NCBI RefSeq assembly: GCF_010994755.1
Contig: NZ_WHSB02000001.1
Span: forward strand, 682,001 to 746,000
Reading direction: 5' to 3'
Source of the DNA: Shinella lacus
GTDB lineage: Bacteria > Pseudomonadota > Alphaproteobacteria > Rhizobiales > Rhizobiaceae
Length of the DNA stretch: 64,000 nucleotides
Shown: piece by piece, positions 17,931-25,223 of the stretch
Layout of the letters: each line of letters opens with the position of its first letter
Numbering within the stretch: position 1 is the stretch's first letter
Program-made: the position numbers and the translations under genes
The notes under the pieces: generated by a model
The model's database searches: none
The model's input: only the letters and a program-made list of their open reading frames with translations
Told to the model about the DNA's origin: nothing

Positions 17931-18910
17931 TGGATCGTGGCCCCGGAATTCTCGACCACGACTTTCCATTTGGCCTGTTCGGCACGCATGAGGTCGGCAA
18001 GCGCTTCCGGCGTGGAATGCGCCGGCACTGAACCGTCCGCCGCCAGCTTTTCGGCGAGATCCTTGGACTCAAGTGCCACGGCGATCGCAGCATTCAGTTT
18101 GCTGATCACGTCGGGCGGCGTGCCATCCGGCACGTAGATGCCGTTCCAGGAACCCGGCTCGTAGTTGCTCAGCCCCTGCTCGGCGAATGTCGGCACGTCG
18201 GGCAGTGCGGCGGATCGCGTCTCGCCGCTGACCGCGATGGCCTTGATCGCACCCGAGCGCACATTGGGCACGGCCGCCAGCATGGTGCCGAACATCGAGT
18301 TGACCTGGCTGCCCATCAGATCGTTCAGCGCCGGGGACGAACCCTTGTAGGGAATATGATTGAGCTTGACCCCGGCCGCGAGCTGGAACAGTTCCGCCGC
18401 CATGTGGCCCGACGTGCCGTTGCCAGACGTGGCGTAGCTCACGCCACCCGGATCGGCCTTTGCCGCCGCGATATAGTCCGCAAGCGTCTTGGCGGGGAAG
18501 TCCGGAGAGGCCATGAGCAGGACGGATTGCCGCGACAGCAGCGAGACGGGCGCGAAATCGGCGTTCGGATCATAGGGAAGGTCCGCACTCAGCGCCGGTG
18601 CGACGGACATGGTGGAGATGCCGCCGAGATAGATTGTGTAGCCATCCGCCTCGGCCCGCGCGGCAGCGACGGCGCCGATCGACCCGTTGCCGCCCGGCTT
18701 GTTCTCGATGATGACGCTCTGGCCGAACTGCTCCTGGAGCTTCTGGCCGACGAGGCGCGCCAGAATATCGGTCGGCCCACCCGCCGCATAGGGAACGATG
18801 AAGACGATCTCGTGCTCCGGCCAGGCCGAAGCGTCCTGTGCATGCGCCGGCCCGGCCAGGACCCATCCCGAGACACAGGCTGCAACACCCAGATTGCGAA
18901 GAAATGTCAT
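17927..18910 (-). CDS. TctC/Bug-family periplasmic binding protein (copy 2)
   Basis: 327 residues with signal peptide (MTFLRNLGVAACVSGWVLAG, cleaved near AHAQ) and Bug signatures: IVFIVPYAAGGPTDILAR, the NKPGGNGSIG loop and LNHIPYKGSSPALNDLMG. The ATG at 18910 has GGGAGG upstream. It is clearly a distinct paralogue of the protein at 14855-15880 rather than a recent duplicate, since loops and C-termini differ widely. Both should feed TctAB or one could act as a sensor; which one is the main transporter subunit cannot be told. Confidence 0.9.
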   Translation of the reverse strand: MTFLRNLGVAACVSGWVLAGPAHAQDASAWPEHEIVFIVPYAAGGPTDILARLVGQKLQEQFGQSVIIENKPGGNGSIGAVAAARAEADGYTIYLGGISTMSVAPALSADLPYDPNADFAPVSLLSRQSVLLMASPDFPAKTLADYIAAAKADPGGVSYATSGNGTSGHMAAELFQLAAGVKLNHIPYKGSSPALNDLMGSQVNSMFGTMLAAVPNVRSGAIKAIAVSGETRSAALPDVPTFAEQGLSNYEPGSWNGIYVPDGTPPDVISKLNAAIAVALESKDLAEKLAADGSVPAHSTPEALADLMRAEQAKWKVVVENSGATIQ

Positions 18911-18933
18911 GTCAAAAGTCCTCCCAGACTGTT

Positions 18934-19731
18934 CTATTCGCCGGTGAAGTTCGGCTGCCGCTTTTCCCGGAACGCCGCGACGCCCTCGCGGTGATCGGCG
19001 GACGAGCGCGCGACGCTTGCCGCATAGCTCTCGATTTCGAGCACGGTCTCCAGCGACGGGCTGCACGCCGCCGCAAACATCTTCTTGGAGAGCCCCAGCA
19101 TGTAGGTGGGCGCCCGCGCGAGATCCTCGGCCAGTTCCAGCGCCGTCGTTTCGAGATCGCCATCGGCGGCCAGGCGCGAGGCCAGCCCCCAATCGAGCGC
19201 CTCGGCCGCCGACAGTTTGCGGGCGGACATCACCAGATCCTTGGCGCGCCCGATGCCGAGCCGCTGGCCGAGAAAGAAGATCGAGCCGCCGTCGGGAACG
19301 AGCGCAATGTTGCGGAAAGCCTGCTGGAAATAGGCCGTGTCGGAGGCCACGATGAAATCGCAGGCCATCGCCACTGAAAAACCAATGCCCGTGACTGGCC
19401 CACGCACCGCCGCGACGACCGGCTTTTCACAGTCATAAATCGCCCGGACCGCCGCATGGCGGCGTTGCAGACGTGCCCGCGAGGCGGAACCGCCGACCTT
19501 CAACATGCCGCCGATGTCCGAACCGGAGCAGAAGCCCCGGCCCTCGCCGGTCAGGATGACCGCTCGGACCGCTGCATCCTCGTGGAAACGTCCGAAGAGG
19601 TCGGTCAAGGCCGCGTACATGTCATCGGTGAGCGCATTGAGCTTGTCGGGACGGTTGAGACGAACCTCGACAACGCCCTCGGACTTTTGTGACACCAGCA
19701 CCTCGCCGGATGAAGGGAAAGCCAGGTTCAC
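18934..19731 (-). CDS. Enoyl-CoA hydratase/isomerase family protein
   Basis: 265 residues of crotonase fold. VRLNRPDKLNALTDDM near residue 30, GRGFCSGSDIGGM (first oxyanion-hole strand) and the ACDFIVASDTAYFQQ segment are typical. The usual second glutamate position reads NIALVPDGG, so the catalytic acid may be the aspartate, as in isomerase-like and MenB-like members. The GTG at 19731 overlaps the acyl-CoA dehydrogenase stop (GTGA), giving tight coupling. Likely role: hydration or isomerisation of an unsaturated CoA ester made by the dehydrogenase. Confidence 0.85.
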   Translation of the reverse strand: MNLAFPSSGEVLVSQKSEGVVEVRLNRPDKLNALTDDMYAALTDLFGRFHEDAAVRAVILTGEGRGFCSGSDIGGMLKVGGSASRARLQRRHAAVRAIYDCEKPVVAAVRGPVTGIGFSVAMACDFIVASDTAYFQQAFRNIALVPDGGSIFFLGQRLGIGRAKDLVMSARKLSAAEALDWGLASRLAADGDLETTALELAEDLARAPTYMLGLSKKMFAAACSPSLETVLEIESYAASVARSSADHREGVAAFREKRQPNFTGE

Positions 19732-20900
19732 TGCGCGCTCTCCCCCTTGGGCTCGCCCCGGGGCGGGCGCTGCGGGAAGCGGCGCTCGAAGATCGATTCC
19801 GCCATGCGGTTGCGCAGCATTTCCAGCGAACCGCCGGCGATCATCCATCCCCGCGAACGGCGGAAGCAATATTCGATCAGGGCCTCGCGCGAATAGCCGA
19901 GGCCCCCCATGATCTGGATCGCCTCATTGGTCGCATTGAAGCCCACCTGGTTGCACATCAGCTTGGCCATGGTCGTCTCGTCCGAAGAGGGCAGTCCGTC
20001 GTCGGCATTGCTTGCCGCCTGATAGAGCAGCAGCTGAGCCGCCTCGATCCCCACCTTCATGTCGGCGAACTTCCACTGCAGGCCCTGGAACTCGCAAAGC
20101 GGGCGGCCGAACTGGGTGCGCTCGGTCGCATAGCGCCGCGCCTCGTTGAAGCAGTAGCGGCCATAGGCCAGCGAGCGGGCGGCATTGCCGATGCGCTCGG
20201 CGTTGAAGCCCGAAATCTGCTTCTTGAAGCCTCCGGCGGGAAGCAGCACATCTTCCGGCGGAACATAGACATTGTCGAAGAACAGCGGCGCCCAGGCGGC
20301 ACCCGACATGAATTGCGACGTCTTGCCCATCGAGAAGCCGGGCGTGTCGCGGCGGATCATGACCGAGCCGATGCCACCGACGCCCGGCCCGAAACGCACA
20401 TAGACCAGGTAGGTATCGGCGTGTGGGTTCGGGAATACCTTCGAACCCTTGATGCGGAAGCCCTCGCCATCCGGAGTTGCGGTCGTCTTGAGGTCGGTGG
20501 TCGCCGAACCGGCATCAGGCTCCGTCATGCCGACGGCAATGATCTCGCGCCCTTCCAGAACGGGCTTCAGGAACCGCTCCTTCTGGTCGGCGCTGGCATA
20601 TTGCGCCAAGGTCCGGACGGCGCCGAAATTGCCTTCCTGGATGATGTCGGCGCTGCGCGGGCAAACCAGCGCGATCTGCTCGATCGCGATGACCGCATCC
20701 ATCAGGGTGCCGCCCTGACCGCCGTCAGCCTCGGGCATCGTGATGCCCATCAACCCCTGCTCGTAGAACATCCGCGCCATCTCGCGGGGAAATTCTTCGA
20801 GATGGGCGCGCTCCAGAGCGCCGTCCTTGAGGGTCTTGAGCGCAAAGTTCCGGACCGATTCCGCAAAAAGGTTCTGCTCGGCGGTAAAAGAGAAGTTCAT
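19728..20900 (-). CDS. Acyl-CoA dehydrogenase family protein
   Basis: 390 residues with the three-domain acyl-CoA dehydrogenase layout. AVGMTEPDAGSATTDLKTTA is the FAD/substrate-binding signature around residue 125, and IQIMGGLGYSREALIEYCFR near residue 355 is the C-terminal signature containing a candidate active-site region. It introduces a double bond into a CoA ester and reduces ETF. The ATG at 20900 follows GTGGAG at good spacing. Two candidate IclR operators lie directly upstream, so this gene may begin its own transcript inside the operon. Confidence 0.9.
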   Translation of the reverse strand: MNFSFTAEQNLFAESVRNFALKTLKDGALERAHLEEFPREMARMFYEQGLMGITMPEADGGQGGTLMDAVIAIEQIALVCPRSADIIQEGNFGAVRTLAQYASADQKERFLKPVLEGREIIAVGMTEPDAGSATTDLKTTATPDGEGFRIKGSKVFPNPHADTYLVYVRFGPGVGGIGSVMIRRDTPGFSMGKTSQFMSGAAWAPLFFDNVYVPPEDVLLPAGGFKKQISGFNAERIGNAARSLAYGRYCFNEARRYATERTQFGRPLCEFQGLQWKFADMKVGIEAAQLLLYQAASNADDGLPSSDETTMAKLMCNQVGFNATNEAIQIMGGLGYSREALIEYCFRRSRGWMIAGGSLEMLRNRMAESIFERRFPQRPPRGEPKGESAQ

Positions 20901-20910
20901 CCAGTAATTC

Positions 20911-20923
20911 TCCACTATGTGGC
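20911..20923. promoter_or_regulatory. IclR-type operator candidate, copy 1 (before acyl-CoA dehydrogenase)
   Basis: TCCACTATGTGGC contains the palindromic core CCAC-TAT-GTGG at 20912-20922, 11 bp upstream of the acyl-CoA dehydrogenase start. The same core recurs at 20964 and (reverse) 22572, with variants at 21012 and 22741. See the other copies. Confidence 0.55.
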
Positions 20924-20962
20924 TTCTGAACGATGACTACCGGCGTGAAATCTGCATGTCAA

Positions 20963-20975
20963 TCCACTATGTGGA
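20963..20975. promoter_or_regulatory. IclR-type operator candidate, copy 2 (full 13-bp palindrome)
   Basis: TCCACTATGTGGA is the most complete copy, with arms TCCAC/GTGGA about a TAT centre. It overlaps the stop codon of the MaoC-type gene and lies 52 bp from copy 1 (about five helical turns), an arrangement suited to cooperative binding. Confidence 0.6.
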
Positions 20976-21812
20976 ATAAAATCCGTTAGAGAGCACTTCA
21001 CGGCCCTCTTCATTCACTATGCGGAATGCGCCCACTTGCAGAGCTTCCAGCCGAAGGCGCTCACCGGGGAAAACCGGCGCCGACAGGCGGCCGCGGATTG
21101 CCGTCAGCGGGCGACCCAGCGCGCGCGCAACGGCATGGCCCGCCATGCCCATCGTGGCGAGCCCATGCAGGACGGGACGGGCGAAGCCTGCGCGCCGTGC
21201 GGCATCGGGGTCGGAATGCAGCGGGTTCATGTCGCCGGACAGGCGGTAGATCAGGGCCTGCTGGGGCGATGTCGGCAGGTCGATCTCGAAATCGGCCGGC
21301 CTGCCGGTCTGCCACGGATTGGTGTCGGAAACTTCCGGGGGCGGATCGTGCCGGCCGTCCCTTGCGAAACCACCCTCGCCCCGGCAGAAGGTCAACTGCT
21401 CAAATTCCGCCAGCAATTGCCCGGTGCCGGCATCGCGCAGTTTCCGCAGCACCGTCACCAGCGCACCCCGGCCTTCACCCTTGTCGGTGATCCGGATCAC
21501 GCGATGATCTCCCCTAACACGCCCTTCCGGCGGCAAGGGCGCATGCAAACGCAGCGTCATTTCGCCCACCATGGTGCGGCGATAGTCGATGCCGACATCC
21601 GGCTCGCGCATCCATGGTCCCAGGCGCGCCAGGGTCATCGCCATCATCGGCTCCGCCTCCGGCGGATCGACCGCCACATAACGCAGCGCGTGGGCGTCGA
21701 GCGGGTCGGCGCCAAGGTTGAGGCCAAGCGCGTATATCATCGCATCCCGACGCGAATACTCCTGGAAAACCGGAGAAAACACCCGCGCTTTAAGACGGTC
21801 GTAGTCGATCAT
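20967..21812 (-). CDS. MaoC/hydratase-2-type dehydratase (double hot-dog)
   Basis: 281 residues: an N-terminal degenerate hot-dog domain and a C-terminal domain with the hydratase-2 motif YRLSGDMNPLHSDPDAA followed by AGFARPVLHG (about residues 189-216; D194, N196 and H199 are the expected catalytic set). Such proteins, like the hydratase part of HSD17B4, convert trans-2-enoyl-CoA to (3R)-hydroxyacyl-CoA, matching the MFE2-like SDR at 10975-11877. It overlaps the hydrolase gene upstream by 23 bp. Its last codons contain two of the candidate IclR operators. Confidence 0.85.
   Translation of the reverse strand: MIDYDRLKARVFSPVFQEYSRRDAMIYALGLNLGADPLDAHALRYVAVDPPEAEPMMAMTLARLGPWMREPDVGIDYRRTMVGEMTLRLHAPLPPEGRVRGDHRVIRITDKGEGRGALVTVLRKLRDAGTGQLLAEFEQLTFCRGEGGFARDGRHDPPPEVSDTNPWQTGRPADFEIDLPTSPQQALIYRLSGDMNPLHSDPDAARRAGFARPVLHGLATMGMAGHAVARALGRPLTAIRGRLSAPVFPGERLRLEALQVGAFRIVNEEGREVLSNGFYST
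21012..21027. promoter_or_regulatory. IclR-type operator candidate, copy 3 (divergent variant, intragenic)
   Basis: ATTCACTATGCGGAAT has the same central ACTATG with ATTC/GAAT outer arms and differs from the core at two positions. It is inside the 3' end of the MaoC gene, 48 bp from copy 2, so copies 1-3 are about evenly spaced. Confidence 0.35.
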
Positions 21813-22719
21813 CGTCCCTCACTTCCTTCTGGCAGAATTGCAGCAATGCGTTTTCGAAAGCGCCCGGGGTTTCCAGCATCAGCCAATGCGCCGCGTTGGG
21901 AACGGTCGTGACTTCGGCGCCAGGGCAGGCATCGGCGATTGCCGCGTAGCGCTGCGGGAGAACGGAGGCGTGATAGGGATCGAACGCGCCGAAAAGCACG
22001 CGCACAGGGCAATCGACCAGCCGCAGGTAATCGACAATCATTTCACGGCGCGAAAACCGGCGGACGTTTATCCGGTTGGCGCGCAGCATCGCCTCCATCA
22101 TGGCCAGCACCGGCTCGTCTTCGAGGAATGGAGATCGATGCAGCATGATCCGCCCAAGGTTCACGGCCAGCCCCGCCCGCAGGCCGTTCGCCTTGGCAGC
22201 CGTCGCCGCAGCCTCGCGCGCGTCAGCCATTTCGGGTGTATGCGCGCCAAAGCCGGCCGGGCTGATCAGCATCAACCTGGCCGGCCGGCATTTCACCGCG
22301 ACAGCCGCGGCAACCAGCGCCCCGAAGGAAAAACCGACCAACGTGATCTCGCGCCACGGCAAGGCTTTGACGAAGCCGGCGATCGGATCGGCAATTGCCG
22401 CCAGATTCTCGCCGGTCGGCAGATCGGAAGCACCAAACCCCGGCAGATCGGGAGCAACGATGGCCAGGCGCTCCCCGAGCCGATCCAGGTTTGCGCCGAA
22501 ATGCCGCCAATCCCCGCTGCCGCCATGCAGCAGCACGCAGCCGGAGGATTGATCTTTCCACCCGGCTGTGCCCACATAGTGGATAGACAATGCTGAATGC
22601 TCTCGCCCGGATTCGCCGCCGACAAGGCGTGCGTCACCGTCGGGAGCAAAACGATCAAAGACCAAACCTATCCCGGCTGCATCGGAAGGGTTCATGATTA
22701 CACGCCGATCCTTGACCAT
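21790..22719 (-). CDS. Alpha/beta hydrolase
   Basis: 309 residues. Oxyanion-hole HGGSGD at 65-70, nucleophile elbow GFSFGA at 129-134 (Ser131), candidate acid Asp247 in FGAFDPYH and His278 in NAAHW complete the triad of the fold. It resembles ring-cleavage and CoA/ester hydrolases of aromatic and alicyclic pathways. It is the first gene of the minus-strand CoA operon. The ATG at 22719 has GAAGGG upstream; an internal ATG at 22695 is possible. A candidate operator lies within codons 46-49 and another about 20 bp upstream of the start. Substrate unknown. Confidence 0.8.
   Translation of the reverse strand: MVKDRRVIMNPSDAAGIGLVFDRFAPDGDARLVGGESGREHSALSIHYVGTAGWKDQSSGCVLLHGGSGDWRHFGANLDRLGERLAIVAPDLPGFGASDLPTGENLAAIADPIAGFVKALPWREITLVGFSFGALVAAAVAVKCRPARLMLISPAGFGAHTPEMADAREAAATAAKANGLRAGLAVNLGRIMLHRSPFLEDEPVLAMMEAMLRANRINVRRFSRREMIVDYLRLVDCPVRVLFGAFDPYHASVLPQRYAAIADACPGAEVTTVPNAAHWLMLETPGAFENALLQFCQKEVRDDDRLRPS
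22572..22582. promoter_or_regulatory. IclR-type operator candidate, copy 4 (intragenic, exact core)
   Basis: CCACATAGTGG is the exact reverse complement of the CCACTATGTGG core of copies 1 and 2. It is inside the 5' end of the hydrolase gene, about 140 bp downstream of its start, a possible roadblock site. Confidence 0.5.
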
Positions 22720-22740
22720 GGCAGCCCTTCGTCATATATT

Positions 22741-22751
22741 CCATTATATGG
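22741..22751. promoter_or_regulatory. IclR-type operator candidate, copy 5 (in the divergent promoter)
   Basis: CCATTATATGG differs from the core by two symmetric changes that keep it palindromic. It lies between the divergent hydrolase (starts 22719) and iclR-type gene (starts 22796), in the AT-rich 76-bp promoter region, where an autoregulatory operator would be expected. Confidence 0.5.
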
Positions 22752-22795
22752 GTTTTTTGATACCTAACATCGCGAGACACGGATAATCAACCCAA

Positions 22796-23632
22796 ATGTT
22801 GAAAGATCAGGACATCACGGCCATTCCTTCAGGAAAAGGCTGGGAGAAATATCTCGAAGTTGCCGCGCCGCAGGGTGCCCAGGGCACCGTCAGGATTGCA
22901 GCCCTTCTGCGCATCGTCGCGGCTTATAATGCGGCTGGCATGAAGATCAGCGAGGTGGCCGATCTCGCCCGGCTTGAGCAGCCGACGGCGCATCGCATCG
23001 TTACCGCCTTGCACAGTGTGGGATTCCTCTCGCGAAACCCCGAGACGCGCCGCTACCATCTCGGCCCGCTGCTGTTCGAGCTCTTCACCACGGCTTTCCC
23101 GCATTTCAATATTCGCGACGTCTGCCTCCCGTCCATGAAGACGCTGGCGGAGGACTTGGGCGACACGGTCTACCTGACCGTGCGCAGCGGGTTCGACGGC
23201 ATTTGCGTCGAGCGCCAGGAAGGCAGCTACCCGATCCGAACCTGCACGGTCGACGTCGGCCGCAAGCGGCCGCTCGGCATCGGCGCCGGCAGCCTCGCCC
23301 TGCTTGCCGCACACAGCGCGAGCGAGGCCGAGACCATCATCGAACACAATCGCGATCGATACACGCCGTTCAACACGTCCGCAGAGGCAGTGCAGGCGAC
23401 CGTCGAAAAGATCCGCGCACAGGGCTTCATCTATCAGGACGTGCTCAACACGCCCGAGATCAAGACGGTGGCGCTGGCCATCACCGGGCACACAGGACAT
23501 CCCTTTGCCGGGCTGAGCATCACCGCCATCGCCACCCGCATTCCGGAAGAGCGGGCCACCGTGCTGCTGGACCACCTACGCCAGCGGATCAAGCAGATCG
23601 CGGATCTCATTTCCGAGCAGGGATACGTCTAG
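22796..23632 (+). CDS. IclR-family transcriptional regulator
   Basis: 278 residues. The N-terminal winged HTH (GTVRIAALLRIVAAYN, then ISEVADLARLEQPTAHRIV) is followed by the IclR effector domain (GDTVYLTVRSGFDGICVER, RPLGIGAGSLALLAA). It is divergent from the CoA operon, 76 bp away, and therefore the likely controller of that operon; the CCACTATGTGG-type palindromes are its candidate sites. The effector is probably the operon's substrate or a CoA-free intermediate. The N-terminal extension of about 30 residues before the HTH is somewhat long for the family. Confidence 0.9.
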   Translation: MLKDQDITAIPSGKGWEKYLEVAAPQGAQGTVRIAALLRIVAAYNAAGMKISEVADLARLEQPTAHRIVTALHSVGFLSRNPETRRYHLGPLLFELFTTAFPHFNIRDVCLPSMKTLAEDLGDTVYLTVRSGFDGICVERQEGSYPIRTCTVDVGRKRPLGIGAGSLALLAAHSASEAETIIEHNRDRYTPFNTSAEAVQATVEKIRAQGFIYQDVLNTPEIKTVALAITGHTGHPFAGLSITAIATRIPEERATVLLDHLRQRIKQIADLISEQGYV

Positions 23633-23700
23633 TTCGGTTCGGCGTCAGACGCCCCGCTTAGGGCGGCGCCTCCAACGTATCGAAGCCGCAAAGAAGGCAA

Positions 23701-23719
23701 GCGGGGCTTTTCGCCCCGC
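23701..23719. terminator. Hairpin between convergent genes
   Basis: GCGGGGC and GCCCCGC with a 5-base loop lie between the IclR-type gene (+) and the SDR gene (-). There is no clear T tract on either side, so it is at best a weak terminator for the convergent transcripts. Confidence 0.45.
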
Positions 23720-23726
23720 CCGCCCG

Positions 23727-24479
23727 TTACCACGCCACGGGGCCATCCTCGTCCGAGAACGTGCCGGTCGGACCATCGGGCCCAAGGAGGGCGAGCCTTA
23801 CGGCTTGCCGGGCGCCCTGCTCGACCGATCGCGTTCCGCGGAAACCGTTGAGATCGGTGGCCGTAAAGCCCGGGCATGCCGCATTGACCTTGATGTTCGT
23901 GTTCTCAAGCTCGATTGCGAAAGCCAGCGTCACGGCGTGAACCGTGGCCTTGGAAGGGCTGTATGCCGCGCCGAAGACATGGCGGTATTCGAAGGTCGGG
24001 TTTGCATTCAGCGTGAGGGATCCGGACGAGCTTCCCAGGTTGACGATCCGGCCGGCAGGCGCCTGCCGGAGGAGTGGCAGCATGGCCTTCGTCACGGCCA
24101 TGAGACCGAAGACATTCGTCTCGTAGATTGCCCGGATATAGTCCATGGAGGCCGTGCTCGGGACATTCTGCTTCAGGCGCTCCTCGAAGGAGGTTCCGGG
24201 CTCCGCCGTGCTGGCTATGCCCGCATTGTTCACAAGCACGTCGAGGCGGCCGAACTCCGTTTGGATGCGTTCGGCAGCGGGCGCGATGGAGGCCTCGTTC
24301 GTAACGTCGAGCTGGATGGCGATGGCGTCACCGCCAATGTCGGCGGCCGCCTCCTCCCCTTTCGCAAGGTCGCGGCTCCCCACGAGGACCGTCAGGCCCT
24401 TGGCGGCAAGCTCCCTTGCGATCTGGCGTCCAATACCCTTGTTGGCGCCCGTAACGAGGGCGACTGGCTTGTCGTGCAT
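23727..24479 (-). CDS. SDR-family oxidoreductase (carbonyl-reductase-like)
   Basis: 250 residues. NADP-binding TGANKGIG at 10-17, VLVNNAG near 85, and the catalytic YSPSK around residue 188. The insert between the NNAG strand and the helix (about ERLKQNVPSTASMDYIRAIYETNVFG) is typical of the plant/animal carbonyl-reductase-like group, which reduces quinones and ketones. The ATG at 24479 has CAGGAG upstream. It is divergent from a TetR regulator with a palindromic operator between them, so it is probably the TetR target, perhaps for detoxification of a reactive carbonyl. Confidence 0.85.
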   Translation of the reverse strand: MHDKPVALVTGANKGIGRQIARELAAKGLTVLVGSRDLAKGEEAAADIGGDAIAIQLDVTNEASIAPAAERIQTEFGRLDVLVNNAGIASTAEPGTSFEERLKQNVPSTASMDYIRAIYETNVFGLMAVTKAMLPLLRQAPAGRIVNLGSSSGSLTLNANPTFEYRHVFGAAYSPSKATVHAVTLAFAIELENTNIKVNAACPGFTATDLNGFRGTRSVEQGARQAVRLALLGPDGPTGTFSDEDGPVAW

Positions 24480-24561
24480 TTTGTTCTCCTGGATTGTTCC
24501 TATGGCCAACCGCGCGCTGTTGGTTTAGACAAAGGTAACCGGAACCATGATCCGAATATAT

Positions 24562-24574
24562 GGAACAACGTTCC
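24562..24574. promoter_or_regulatory. TetR-type operator candidate
   Basis: GGAAC-AAC-GTTCC is a perfect 5-bp inverted repeat with a 3-base centre. It lies 22 bp before the TetR start and 82 bp before the divergent SDR, so one dimer could control both promoters. A weaker CGGA-N7-TCCG element lies just to its left. Confidence 0.5.
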
Positions 24575-24596
24575 GTTTAACAAGTGGGAAACTGTG

Positions 24597-25214
24597 ATGG
24601 ACGACGGTTCCGAAATTACGAACACATCCGGGGATGATGACAGCGCCGACCGCAAGCATCTGCGCGCCGACGCGCGGCGCAACATCGACGACCTTCTCGC
24701 TGCGGCGATGGCGGTCTTCTCGAAGTCAGGTGTCGATGCGCCGGTCCGGGAGATCGCGAAGGAAGCCGGCGTCGGCGTCGGCACGCTCTACCGCCACTTT
24801 CCGCAGCGCTCCGACCTCATCAAGGAGGTGTTCCGACGCGAGATCGATGCCTGCGCCGATGCGGCTGCAACGCTTTCGCAGGACAATGCGCCCTTCGAGG
24901 CGCTGGCCAAATGGATGAACCGTTACGTCGCGTTCATCGCAGCCAAGCGGGGCCTCGGCGCAGCACTGCATTCCGGCGACCCTGCCTATGAAGCCCTTCC
25001 CGCCTATTTCGAGAAAAAGCTGCGCCCCGCCCTGCAGGGGCTTCTCGACAGGGCGGTCGAGGCAGGCGAGATCCGAGACGGCCTCAGGCCGAACGAGTTG
25101 CTGCGCGCGGTCGCAAGCCTCTCCAATCCCGCACCGGACGTCGGCACGGACTTTACCGACAATATGATGCGGCTGATGCTGGACGGCATGCGTCGCGGCG
25201 CGGGCGATAAATAG
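24597..25214 (+). CDS. TetR-family transcriptional regulator
   Basis: 205 residues. The HTH (VREIAKEAGVGVGTLYRHFP, then RSDLIKEVF) is unmistakable, and the C-terminal domain (EALAKWMNRYVAFIAAKRGL, LLDRAVEAGEIRDGLRPNEL) resembles the SbtR-like C-terminal class. The ATG at 24597 begins the homologous region; an upstream extension would run antisense through the SDR gene and is rejected. It is divergent from that SDR and probably represses it and itself. Confidence 0.85.
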   Translation: MDDGSEITNTSGDDDSADRKHLRADARRNIDDLLAAAMAVFSKSGVDAPVREIAKEAGVGVGTLYRHFPQRSDLIKEVFRREIDACADAAATLSQDNAPFEALAKWMNRYVAFIAAKRGLGAALHSGDPAYEALPAYFEKKLRPALQGLLDRAVEAGEIRDGLRPNELLRAVASLSNPAPDVGTDFTDNMMRLMLDGMRRGAGDK

Positions 25215-25223
25215 GAGCAGCGC

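Noticed and set aside
23805..24596. N-terminal extension of the TetR regulator
   Set aside because: It runs antisense through the whole SDR gene and its promoter; the TetR fold starts just after 24597.
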